This document shows positions 56,102 through 64,000 of a DNA stretch of 64,000 nt, one piece after another. Below the pieces are notes generated by a model. It made no database searches. It was not told where the DNA came from and saw only the letters and a list, made by a program, of their open reading frames with translations. Made by a program: the position numbers and the translations under genes. The DNA comes from Mesorhizobium neociceri (GTDB lineage: Bacteria > Pseudomonadota > Alphaproteobacteria > Rhizobiales > Rhizobiaceae), in the NCBI RefSeq assembly GCF_013520985.1, contig NZ_JACDTY010000016.1, forward strand, positions 88,225-152,224, in the 5' to 3' direction. The first letter of the stretch is position 1; the number at the start of each line of letters is the position of its first letter.

Positions 56102-56608
56102 ATGACGATTTCCACGTTTCTCGCAGCTCTCGCATCTGAAGGTCCCCCAGCCGACCGGGCGAAAGATATGGATCTGTACGGATGGTTGATTGGCAGTTGG
56201 GATATGGAGACGGACCACCACCGCGACGGCACAATTCAAAAGTGGGATGGCGAGTGTCACTTTGGCTGGGTGCTCGAAGGCCGCGCCATCCAGGACATCT
56301 GGATCAGGCCCAGGCGCCCTGCGCCGTCCACCATGTATGGCACCACCTTGCGCGTCTTCGATCCCGCGATCGGCGGCTGGCACATCATCTGGAGCGATCC
56401 GCTCAACCAGGATTATTCGCGCCAGATCGGGCGGGCCGAGGGCAAGGACATTGTCCAGATCGGCGACGACTCGCGCGGCCTGCAGGCCCGGTGGCGGTTC
56501 ACCGAGATCACCGCCGACAGCTTTCATTGGATCGGCGACGAGAGACGCGCGGAGAGCGACCCCTGGCGCGTGACGTATGAACATTTCGCGCGGCGGACGG
56601 GGTTCTGA
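56102..56608 (+). CDS. DUF1579-like lipocalin-type protein
   Basis: 168 residues, no signal peptide. Repeating strands (WLIGSWDMETDHHRDGTIQKWDGECHFGWVLEGRAIQDIWIR, GTTLRVFDPAIGGWHIIWSD, GLQARWRFTEITADSFHWIGDER) form a lipocalin-like beta barrel of the kind in DUF1579-type proteins. The ligand is unknown. The ATG has GGAG upstream. It lies between the accessory genes and the protease promoter and may belong to the normal chromosome. Confidence 0.68.
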   Translation: MTISTFLAALASEGPPADRAKDMDLYGWLIGSWDMETDHHRDGTIQKWDGECHFGWVLEGRAIQDIWIRPRRPAPSTMYGTTLRVFDPAIGGWHIIWSDPLNQDYSRQIGRAEGKDIVQIGDDSRGLQARWRFTEITADSFHWIGDERRAESDPWRVTYEHFARRTGF

Positions 56609-56950
56609 GGCACGTCTGCGCATTTGCTGCCAGCTTCCGGTATCAGCCGGGCATCCAGTATCCCGGTACCTTGGCCTTGCAAGCTGGCTAAGGTCGGCGA
56701 CGTGCGAACATAGATTAGCGCGAGCTTAAGCAAGACCAGGCCAGTATCTCAAAATCCACCGGGACAAGCGCGCCAAATAATCTCATGTGTACCGAGCGCG
56801 AACGGAGGGTAGACAAGCGAAGATTCCAATAGCATTGTTGGCACTGGGACGGGGCTCGATCGGCAAGCGCTAACGATGCTTGTCGATGGTTGGCAGAAGC
56901 TAAACCGTACAGCCGTAATTGCCACGGTTGCGAGACAAGGAGTCCCAAGG
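56609..56950. other. Promoter region of the RTX protease
   Basis: About 340 bp without a credible gene. It carries the ribosome site AAGGAG at about 56937-56942 for the protease. I see no clear operator or hairpin. Confidence 0.45.
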
Positions 56951-59900
56951 ATGCCGAACCAGACCAGCGATCAATGGTGGGTCAATGACCAGACGCCGGA
57001 TAACCCATATGGCAAAAGCGAAGATTACGAGGCCTACCTCACCTACCTTGGAGCGCTGGACCGGTCGCTGACGCCGGCGATCGCGGCGGGTACGCTAAGG
57101 ATCAATGTCACCGAGCTCAATGATCACCCCGAGTACAAGGCCGCCGCGATCGGCGCCTTGCAGATGTGGGCCCTTGTCACTCCTTTGAAGTTCGAAATCG
57201 TCGACGATGCGCCATACAACAGCGCAACCGACTGGATGCAGGTTGTCAGCCCCGAACTGGGCGAGGAAGACGACGGCAGCGCTTATTCCAACGACCGCTA
57301 TGTCAGCATAGGTCAACGTTTCCACGACACGGAGAACAACAAGACCGATATTGGCGGCTATGTGTTCGATTCCTTCATCCATGAATTCGGTCATGAGTTC
57401 GGCCTGAACCACCCGGGCCTCTACAATTACAGCGGTCCCGGCGGCGTTCAGATCAACTATCTGAACAATGCGACCTGGACCTTCGACCGTCAGCAATACA
57501 GCGTGATGTCCTATTTCGATGGGATCGACGTCGGCGAAGCCACCCGCTGGTCGGCTTCAACGCCGATGATGGCCGACATAGAAGCCGTCATCCGCCGCTT
57601 TTTCGCGACCGTCGACGAGAATGGGGTGTTCACCTATCAGCATATCGACCTCAACACGGGCGACAATGTCTACGGCTTCGGCAGTACCGTGGATGGCTAC
57701 CGGCTCAGCGCCTCGGGCATGCAGCACGATATCGGTTTTGTGATCCATGACACCGGCGGAACCGATACGATCGACTTCTCCGGCTCGACAGCGGGCACGA
57801 TCCTGGACCTGCGCGCCGGTCAGTTCTCCAGCGTGAACGGCCATAGCAACAATGTGTCGATCTTTGCCGGGCACAACGCCGATACAACCGACTATTACAT
57901 CGAGAACGGCATCGGCAGCAGCCACAACGACATCCTGATCGGCAATGACGGGGCCAACGTGCTGGATGGCCGCGGCGGCGGCGACCGCATGGCCGGCAAT
58001 GGCGGCGACGACACCTATTTCGTCGACTCCCTCGACGACATCGTGCGCGAAGAAGCCAATGGCGGGAACGACACGGTCGTTCTGCTGTCCCGGAGCTTGA
58101 ATATCCGGAAAATCGCCAACGTCGAACACATCATCTACGCCGATGAGTCGACACCCCAACCGGGAGATGGCGGCGGCGAAACGCCTCCCATCATCGGCGA
58201 CAACACGATGACCAGCGTCATCTTTGGCGACAATGGGAACAACACGCTCGACGGCGGCGCCGGCAACGACACGATCTTCGGTCAGGGCGGCGATGACCTC
58301 ATCATCGGTGGCCGCGACTCGCTCGCCAGCCGCGACATCAACAACACCATCGATGTCGCCGACCTTGAAGACCAGACCGAGAGCGACGACGGCAATGACA
58401 CGCTCTATGGCGGCGGCGGCAACGATACGATCCTCGGCGGCCAGGGCGACGATATTCTCGACGGCGGCGCCGGCGACGATACGCTGAGCGGCCAGGATGG
58501 CGTCGATATATTCAGGGGCGGCGCGGGCGTCGACACGGTCGACTACAGCAAGGAAAGCCCCTTCCAGCTGCTCGTCAACCTCGAGACGAACGTTGCCAAT
58601 GGCGGCACCGGCACGGGCGACACCTTCTACAGCATCGAGAACCTGATCGGGTCCGATGACCGCATCGACCGTTTCATCGGTACCTCGGCGGCAAATCATT
58701 TCTGGGGCCGGGGCGGCGGCGACTATTTCAATGGCGGCGGCGGCAACGACATACTGGATGGCGGCAACGATGGTGACATCCTCTACGGTGAAGCCGGCAA
58801 CGACACGATCATCGGCGGCGCCGGCCAGGACTATCTGGATGGCGGCGCCGGTATCGATACGGTCGTCTACGAAGGCAGCTCCTCGGGGGTGACGATCGAC
58901 CTCGCCAACGGCACAGCCAATGGCGGCGACGGCGATGGCCCGGTGCAGATCGTCGGGCGCGGCACCGTTATCCGGCACGACATCCTCGTCGGTTTCGAAA
59001 ATGCCGTCGGCTCCTTCTTCGACGACCATCTCATCGGCAACGCCCAGGCCAACAAACTTTCCGGCGGCGCGGGCAACGACACGCTGACCGGCGGGGGCGG
59101 CGCCGACACATTGAATGGCGGCGCCGGCAGCGACACGGCGGACTATGCCGACGCCACCAGCGGGCTCAGCCTCACACTGGGTGGCGGCAAATCCGGCGGC
59201 GACACCTATATCTCCATCGAAAATCTGGCCGGTTCGGGCTTCAGCGATCACCTGACGGGCGATGGCTCGGCCAATGTGCTGACCGGCCAGGGCGGCGCCG
59301 ACAAGATCGACGGCGGCGGCGGCGATGACACCCTGCTCGGCGATTTCGCCTATCAGGGCGATGCTCCGCCACGCCCGGGCATGGGCACCGGCTACGCCAC
59401 GCTCGGACTAGATGCGACGAACAATTCGGTCTCAACCGCCTTCGATATCTCGAACAACTTCTCGCTGGCCGCCGACCCCGACATCTTCGATTCGACGACC
59501 ACCCTTCACATCACCGTCAACGCCACTGGAAACGGCCTTGGCGGCTATTACAGCGTCAACCTGGCGGCCGGCACGATCATCACGATCGACATCGATGGAA
59601 TTGCCGACCCCAATGTCCATGACAGCATCGTCAGGCTGCTGGACAGCGACGGCAATGTCGTCGCACAGAACGACGATGGCGGCGACGACCCCGGCTCCAC
59701 CAACGGCCGGGATTCGAGCACGAGCTTCATCGTCGAGAAAACCGGAACCTACTACATTCTGGAAGGCGAATGGTCGGCCACCGCTCCTGGCGATGGCTGG
59801 GTGGAATCCGTGCCGGAGGGCTCGACCTACAAGCTGAACGTATCGGTCGAATTCCCGCCCGCGCCGGCTCAGCCGGGCGTCGCGGGCGCCGATACGCTCA

Positions 59901-60286
59901 ACGGCGGCGGCGGTAGCGACCTTTTGGATGGCGGGCTGGCTGCCGACACGCTGACCGGCGGCGCGGGCCAGGACTATTTCCGCTTCTCGACAGAACTCGG
60001 GAACGGCAATATCGACTGGATCAAGGACTTCAAGGTCGCCGACGATACGATCCTGCTGGACAACCTCATCTTTGCCAGCGTTGGCGGCGACGGTGCCCTC
60101 GCCCTGGGCTCATTCTACAAGAGCGCAGCGGGTGTTGCTCATGATGCCGACGACCGCATCGTCTATGACACCGACAATGGAATATTGTCTTACGACGCCG
60201 ATGGATCCGGACAGGGAGCAGCCATTCAATTTGCGCACCTGAACACAAATTTGGATCTTTCGGCTGCAGACTTCATTGTCATCTAA
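56951..60286 (+). CDS. Serralysin-type RTX metalloprotease (M10), type I secreted
   Basis: 1111 residues. The N-terminal M10 peptidase domain carries HEFGHEFGLNHPG (zinc ligands H144, H148, H154) and the Met-turn VMSYFDG (M186). About seven blocks of Ca-binding GGxGxDxUx nonapeptides follow (about residues 325-800 and 975-1000). A pre-peptidase C-terminal-like beta domain lies at about 830-970. The end (IDWIKDFKVADDTI...DFIVI) is a typical uncleaved T1SS signal. Classic serralysins are near 480 residues, so this is more than twice as long. The ABC exporter and HlyD adaptor downstream should secrete it. ATG chosen for the AAGGAG eight bases upstream. Confidence 0.92.
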   Translation: MPNQTSDQWWVNDQTPDNPYGKSEDYEAYLTYLGALDRSLTPAIAAGTLRINVTELNDHPEYKAAAIGALQMWALVTPLKFEIVDDAPYNSATDWMQVVSPELGEEDDGSAYSNDRYVSIGQRFHDTENNKTDIGGYVFDSFIHEFGHEFGLNHPGLYNYSGPGGVQINYLNNATWTFDRQQYSVMSYFDGIDVGEATRWSASTPMMADIEAVIRRFFATVDENGVFTYQHIDLNTGDNVYGFGSTVDGYRLSASGMQHDIGFVIHDTGGTDTIDFSGSTAGTILDLRAGQFSSVNGHSNNVSIFAGHNADTTDYYIENGIGSSHNDILIGNDGANVLDGRGGGDRMAGNGGDDTYFVDSLDDIVREEANGGNDTVVLLSRSLNIRKIANVEHIIYADESTPQPGDGGGETPPIIGDNTMTSVIFGDNGNNTLDGGAGNDTIFGQGGDDLIIGGRDSLASRDINNTIDVADLEDQTESDDGNDTLYGGGGNDTILGGQGDDILDGGAGDDTLSGQDGVDIFRGGAGVDTVDYSKESPFQLLVNLETNVANGGTGTGDTFYSIENLIGSDDRIDRFIGTSAANHFWGRGGGDYFNGGGGNDILDGGNDGDILYGEAGNDTIIGGAGQDYLDGGAGIDTVVYEGSSSGVTIDLANGTANGGDGDGPVQIVGRGTVIRHDILVGFENAVGSFFDDHLIGNAQANKLSGGAGNDTLTGGGGADTLNGGAGSDTADYADATSGLSLTLGGGKSGGDTYISIENLAGSGFSDHLTGDGSANVLTGQGGADKIDGGGGDDTLLGDFAYQGDAPPRPGMGTGYATLGLDATNNSVSTAFDISNNFSLAADPDIFDSTTTLHITVNATGNGLGGYYSVNLAAGTIITIDIDGIADPNVHDSIVRLLDSDGNVVAQNDDGGDDPGSTNGRDSSTSFIVEKTGTYYILEGEWSATAPGDGWVESVPEGSTYKLNVSVEFPPAPAQPGVAGADTLNGGGGSDLLDGGLAADTLTGGAGQDYFRFSTELGNGNIDWIKDFKVADDTILLDNLIFASVGGDGALALGSFYKSAAGVAHDADDRIVYDTDNGILSYDADGSGQGAAIQFAHLNTNLDLSAADFIVI

Positions 60287-60373
60287 CACGCTAACGGGAG
60301 GGGAGTCTTCAGGCTCCCCTCCCGAAACACGCCGCGTTGCAGAGGTATCGCAGCGAAAAAGGGAGGGTACGCG

Positions 60374-60766
60374 ATGACCGATCGCCGCACAGTATTGATG
60401 GCCGCCGGAGCTGTGGCTGTCGCCGCGGCCACCGGGGCAGCGGCTGCGCAATCGACAGATATTCGAGGCTCAGTCACGTTCGTGGGCGGCAAGCCTATCC
60501 CGGAAGGTCATCTCGAGATCTATCTTGAGGACCCCGCCATTCAGGACAGTGCGCGACGTCGCGCCGCGAAAACGAGCCTCAAAAGCGAGGGCGGCTCAAA
60601 GACGATAGAATTTTCCTTGCCCCTGCCCGCAAGCGCGACTGCGTCACCAACGCTGCAGATCGTTGCGCGCCTGGAGCGTGCGGACGGCTGGCTGCTCGCG
60701 CGGGGCAGCGCACAGTTCGAGGCGGGCTTGCCCGTCCATGTCACACTCAAGGCAGTAACGTATTGA
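60374..60766 (+). CDS. Exported YscW/YbaY-like small protein, possible protease partner
   Basis: 130 residues. The N-terminus MTDRRTVLMAAGAVAVAAATGAAAAQ is a signal peptide (twin-Arg-like). The mature part (IRGSVTFVGGKPIPEGHLEIYLEDPAIQD, IEFSLPLPASATASP, ADGWLLARGSAQFE) follows the YscW/YbaY beta-sandwich pattern. It lies between the protease and its exporter, where classic serralysin operons often carry the Inh inhibitor, yet it does not resemble Inh. It may be a periplasmic inhibitor or chaperone; this is inference. Confidence 0.68.
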   Translation: MTDRRTVLMAAGAVAVAAATGAAAAQSTDIRGSVTFVGGKPIPEGHLEIYLEDPAIQDSARRRAAKTSLKSEGGSKTIEFSLPLPASATASPTLQIVARLERADGWLLARGSAQFEAGLPVHVTLKAVTY

Positions 60767-60800
60767 GGGGCGAAATGTCATATCCTGATTGCGAGCTCGC

Positions 60801-62537
60801 ATGCAGCTGACGCCCGCGCCGCCGCTTACGCTGGTCGGAATTCTGGCGTCCTTTCGACGTGCTTTTTCGGGCATTGTCCTGATGAGCGGGGTCGTCAACG
60901 TGCTGACCCTGACCGGCTCGTTCTTTATGTTGCAAGTCTATGACCGGGTCGTTCCGGGTCGCAGCGTGCCGACGCTGGTCGGCCTGGCGGTTCTTGCGGC
61001 AACACTGTTCGTGTTTCAAGGCGTGCTGGAGTTGATCCGCTCTCGCCTCATGGTGCGGCTGGGACAGGGGTTGGATGCAAAGCTGAGCCCATCGGTCTAT
61101 TCGGCGCTGATGCGCCTGCCGCTACGCGCCAAGCCTTCCGGTGACGGACTGCAGCCCTTGCGGGATCTGGATCAGGTTCGTGCCTTTATCGGCAGTCCCG
61201 GACCGACCGCGCTGTTCGACCTGCCATGGATGCCGCTCTATATCGGCATCTGTTTCATTTTTCATTTCTGGATCGGCGTTACCGCGCTTGCCGGCGCCGT
61301 TGTCTTGTTTGCACTGACGCTTCTGGCCGAACTCCGGACCCGCGGCCCGACGAGGATCGCCGGACAGCACGCAGCCGTCCGCAGCACGTTGGCCGAGGCG
61401 ACAAGGCGCAATGCCGAAGCCATGCAGGCCATGGGTTTTGGCGGGCGTATCGCCGAGCGATGGCATGCCGTCAATACCGAGTACCTGAACGCCCATGCGG
61501 CAGCCAGCGATGTCCAGGGAACGCTTGGCACGATTTCCAAGATCCTGCGATTGATGCTGCAATCCGCCATGCTGGCGATCGGCGCTTATCTGGTCATCCA
61601 GCAAGAGGCGACCGGCGGCATCATGATCGCAAGCTCGATCATGATGGGCAGGGCGCTGGCTCCGATCGAACTGGCGATAGCGCATTGGAAGGGTTTCATT
61701 TCGGCGCGGCAAAGCTGGGCTCGCCTGAAGCAGCTGTTGGCTGCGCTGCCGGAAGGCGCATCCGGCGTAACCCTGCCCGCGCCCGTCAGCGCGTTGGCGG
61801 TCGAGAATGTAAGTGTCGCACCGCCGGGCGAACGGACGCCGGTGGTGTGGGATGCGAATTTTTCACTGGCCAAGGGATCGGGCCTGGGGGTCATCGGCCC
61901 GAGCGCTTCCGGTAAATCGTCGCTGGTGCGTGCGCTTGCGGGCGTCTGGCTGCCGGCGCGGGGCGCCGTGCGGCTGGACGGCGCGACACTTGACCAGTGG
62001 CCGCCCGACGAGCTCGGCAAACATATCGGCTATCTGCCGCAGGATGTGCAGCTGTTTGACGGAACGACTGCGCAGAACATCGCCCGCTTCGACCCGGATG
62101 CGTCATCCGATATGGTGCTTGCAGCGGCCAAAGCCGCCGGCGTGCATGATCTCGTCGTGCATCTGGCCGACGGTTACGACACAAAGGTTGGCGAAGCCGG
62201 CGCCTCGCTGTCGGCGGGCCAACGCCAGCGTATCGCCCTTGCGCGCTCTCTCTATGGCGATCCGTTCATGGTCATCCTGGACGAGCCGAATTCCAATCTC
62301 GACGCAGAGGGCGAAGTGGCCTTGTCCGCCGCCATCCAGGGCATCAGGGACCGCGGCGGCATCGTTATCGTCGTCGCGCACCGATCCACTGTCCTGGCCA
62401 ATGTCGACACTGTGCTGGTGATGGCCAATGGGCATGTGCAGGCCTTCGGTCCGAAGGATGAAGTGCTGAACAAGGTTTTCCGATCGGCAGCACCGCTCAA
62501 GGTCGTTGCCGCCACGGAGAGAGGGGTTCCGGCATGA
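60801..62537 (+). CDS. Type I secretion ABC exporter, PrtD-like
   Basis: 578-residue inner-membrane ABC half-transporter. Six helices (first LTLTGSFFMLQVYDRVVPGRSVPTLVGL), then the ATPase with Walker A GPSASGKSS, Q-loop LPQDVQLFDGT, signature LSAGQRQR, Walker B MVILDEPNSNLD and His switch VAHRST. It lacks the N-terminal C39 peptidase-like domain of HlyB types, as PrtD/AprD types do. It overlaps the HlyD gene by 4 bp. It should drive export of the RTX protease. ATG at 60801; a TTG at 60789 is possible. Confidence 0.93.
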   Translation: MQLTPAPPLTLVGILASFRRAFSGIVLMSGVVNVLTLTGSFFMLQVYDRVVPGRSVPTLVGLAVLAATLFVFQGVLELIRSRLMVRLGQGLDAKLSPSVYSALMRLPLRAKPSGDGLQPLRDLDQVRAFIGSPGPTALFDLPWMPLYIGICFIFHFWIGVTALAGAVVLFALTLLAELRTRGPTRIAGQHAAVRSTLAEATRRNAEAMQAMGFGGRIAERWHAVNTEYLNAHAAASDVQGTLGTISKILRLMLQSAMLAIGAYLVIQQEATGGIMIASSIMMGRALAPIELAIAHWKGFISARQSWARLKQLLAALPEGASGVTLPAPVSALAVENVSVAPPGERTPVVWDANFSLAKGSGLGVIGPSASGKSSLVRALAGVWLPARGAVRLDGATLDQWPPDELGKHIGYLPQDVQLFDGTTAQNIARFDPDASSDMVLAAAKAAGVHDLVVHLADGYDTKVGEAGASLSAGQRQRIALARSLYGDPFMVILDEPNSNLDAEGEVALSAAIQGIRDRGGIVIVVAHRSTVLANVDTVLVMANGHVQAFGPKDEVLNKVFRSAAPLKVVAATERGVPA

Positions 62538-63844
62538 GCGAGGACAGAAGCGCTTTGCATCACAAGCAGGTCCGCCGCTATCTCGTGGCTGGGGTTGCTA
62601 CCTGTCTGCTGCTTGTCGGAGGTGTTGGCGGCCTGGCGGCGGTGACCAAAATGTCGGGTGCGGTGATCGCAGCTGGCCGGCTGGTGGTCGATTCCAACGT
62701 AAAGAAGGTTCAGCATCCGACGGGCGGCGTGGTCGGTGAGATCAGGGTGCGTGAAGGCGACCGGGTCAAAGCGGGCGATATTCTGGTGCGCCTGGATGAG
62801 ACGACAACGCGCGCCAACCTGGCGATCGTCTCAAAAGGCCTGGATGAGTTCTATGCACGTCTGGCGCGCCTGGAGGCAGAGCGTGACGGCAAGGACACGA
62901 TCAGCTTTCCGGAGGTTTTGACATCGCGGCGCGACGAAGCCGGTGTCGCCGCATCGATGGCCGGAGAACAATCGCTGTTCGATTTCCGGCACCAGGCGCG
63001 ATCTGGCCAGCGATCGCAATTGCGCGAACGGATCGCCCAGTTGACGCAGGAGACCGCCGGCCTGACCGAGCAGCTGCAGGCGAAACGCCGCGAGATCGAG
63101 CTGATCCAGATCGAGCTGGAAGGCGTGCGGTCCCTGTGGCATCGCAAGCTGATAGGGATCGACCGCATGACGTCGCTGGAACGGGACGCGGTGCGGCTCG
63201 AAGGCGAGCATGGGCAGTTGACCGCGGGAATAGCCCAGGTGAAAGGCAAGGCGGCCGAGATCGAACTGCAGATCATCCAGATCGACCAGGATCTTCGCAG
63301 CGAGGTCGCGAACGATTTACGCGAAACGCAAGGAAAGATCTCCGAGTTCGTCGAACGCAAGGTGGCGGCCGAGGACCAGTTGAAGCGCATCGATCTGCGC
63401 AGCCCGCAGGATGGCGTGGTGCTGCAGTTGGCCGTGCATACGATCGGCGGGGTTATCACGCCCGGCGAGCAGGTGATGCAGATCGTACCGGTGACGGACG
63501 ATCTGACCGTTGAAGCGCATATTGCGCCGCAGGATATCGACCAGGTGACGATGGGCCAGAATGCGATTTTGCGCCTGTCGGCCTTCAATCGGCAAACCAC
63601 GCCGGAACTGACCGGGACGCTGTCGCGAATCTCGGCGGATCTCACCATCGAAGAGCGCACCGGAGCAGCCTTCTATGTTGCGCGGGTGACGCTGCCGAAA
63701 ACCGAGGTCGCCAAGCTGCGCGGGTTGGCGCTGGCGCCGGGCATGCCGGCCGAAGTGTTCTTCCCGACGGGCGACCGGACGATGCTTTCCTATCTGGTTA
63801 AGCCGCTGTCGGATCAAATCCAGAAAGCTTTCCGGGAAGAATGA
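62534..63844 (+). CDS. HlyD-family periplasmic adaptor, PrtE-like
   Basis: 436 residues: a single N-terminal membrane anchor (LVAGVATCLLLVGGVGGLAAVT), then a split lipoyl domain (VVDSNVKKVQHPTGGVVGEIRVREGDRVKAGDILVRLDETT ... LRSPQDGVVLQLAVHTIGGVITPGEQVMQIVP), a long coiled coil (about residues 150-270) and a terminal beta domain. It links the ABC exporter to an outer-membrane channel. Coupled to the ABC gene by a 4-bp overlap. No TolC-type gene follows; an IS630-family end begins about 40 bp later. Confidence 0.93.
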   Translation: MSEDRSALHHKQVRRYLVAGVATCLLLVGGVGGLAAVTKMSGAVIAAGRLVVDSNVKKVQHPTGGVVGEIRVREGDRVKAGDILVRLDETTTRANLAIVSKGLDEFYARLARLEAERDGKDTISFPEVLTSRRDEAGVAASMAGEQSLFDFRHQARSGQRSQLRERIAQLTQETAGLTEQLQAKRREIELIQIELEGVRSLWHRKLIGIDRMTSLERDAVRLEGEHGQLTAGIAQVKGKAAEIELQIIQIDQDLRSEVANDLRETQGKISEFVERKVAAEDQLKRIDLRSPQDGVVLQLAVHTIGGVITPGEQVMQIVPVTDDLTVEAHIAPQDIDQVTMGQNAILRLSAFNRQTTPELTGTLSRISADLTIEERTGAAFYVARVTLPKTEVAKLRGLALAPGMPAEVFFPTGDRTMLSYLVKPLSDQIQKAFREE

Positions 63845-63882
63845 AGCCGCACTTTTGAGAGCTAAGGCAATTCTAGAGTCTT

Positions 63883-64000
63883 TCACGTTTTGATGGAAGC
63901 GTACCCGGCGTTTGCGAAGTAGTTCTTGCATTCGCCGGGTTCGATTGTTTCGACGAGGTGGCCGATGTGGCGCCAAGTGTCCTCGACGGTTCGCTTCTGG
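63883..64000 (-). CDS. IS630-family transposase, C-terminal part (cut by window edge)
   Basis: Reading right to left from the window end, the frame encodes QKRTVEDTWRHIGHLVETI then EPGECKNYFANAGYASIKT and stops. The pattern R-T-V-x-x-x-W-x-x-I/V-G with C-x-N-Y-F-x-x-x-G-Y-A is the usual end of IS630-family transposases. The stop is 39 bp from the HlyD gene stop, so the element's terminal repeat should lie at about 63855-63882. The rest of the element is outside the window. Confidence 0.78.
   Translation of the reverse strand, partial: QKRTVEDTWRHIGHLVETIEPGECKNYFANAGYASIKT

Noticed and set aside
57557..59251. 564-codon open frame antisense to the RTX protease
   Set aside because: It is a by-product of the Gly/Asp repeat codons (GGC GGC GAC...) read backwards; composition is Val/Ala-rich without domain logic, and the protease frame is clearly real.
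58200..59350. DNA tandem repeat within the protease gene
   Set aside because: The periodicity is explained by protein-level RTX nonapeptides; nucleotide units are diverged.

Overview
The window looks like a chromosomal segment of a Mesorhizobium-type alphaproteobacterium (Rhizobiales, Phyllobacteriaceae). The evidence is the high GC content and dense coding, an alphaproteobacterial gene set (LdtR-type MarR regulator, Mg-type HemB, Bpt leucyl-transferase, DUF982, DUF1330, OpgC-like and GT90 proteins), and short interspersed palindromic repeats of the kind common in Mesorhizobium. This assignment is an inference; no rRNA gene is present. I see no CRISPR array, complete prophage, origin, rRNA gene or symbiosis gene.

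Layout. 1-9.3 kb: a truncated Na+/H+ antiporter, a TAT-exported L,D-transpeptidase and its probable regulator LdtR. A lower-GC gene for an ApeA-like HEPN protein lies between those two. Then a hydroxyisobutyryl-CoA hydrolase-like enzyme, a PPOX-fold protein and hemB. 9.3-17.8 kb: GST, PHB depolymerase, an HxlR/DUF1330 divergon with a perfect operator palindrome, a RibD-C type reductase, PPK2, aldo/keto reductase and GT90. 17.8-25.8 kb: a GntR/MFS divergon; a LacI regulator with four near-identical operators and two paralogous 47-aa microproteins; OpgC-like acyltransferase; esterase; and the DUF47-Pit phosphate operon. 26-52.5 kb: mostly housekeeping genes (sthA, bpt, parC, aspS, rnd, guaB, rlmE, ppx) with transporters, a DeoR/MFS divergon and a VapBC-like toxin-antitoxin pair.

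52.6-64 kb: a tRNA-Gln (CTG) gene is followed by an accessory stretch of small poorly characterised genes (membrane protein, acidic protein, J-domain protein, internally duplicated protein). After it comes a type I secretion locus: a 1111-residue serralysin-type RTX metalloprotease, a small exported YscW/YbaY-like protein, a PrtD-type ABC exporter and a HlyD-type adaptor. No outer-membrane TolC component is visible. Instead the 3' end of an IS630-family transposase gene begins about 40 bp past the adaptor gene and runs off the window.

Regulation is unusually readable. Five local regulators (HxlR, GntR, LacI, DeoR, VapB-like) each sit beside a clear palindromic or repeated operator. Two copies of one roughly 150-180 bp palindromic repeat occur at 32.2 and 49.1 kb, and the second supplies the last codons and stop of rlmE. 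The least ordinary items are the LacI/microprotein module, the HEPN gene wedged between ldtR and its expected target, the T1SS protease locus with a candidate periplasmic partner, and the repeat-derived rlmE tail.
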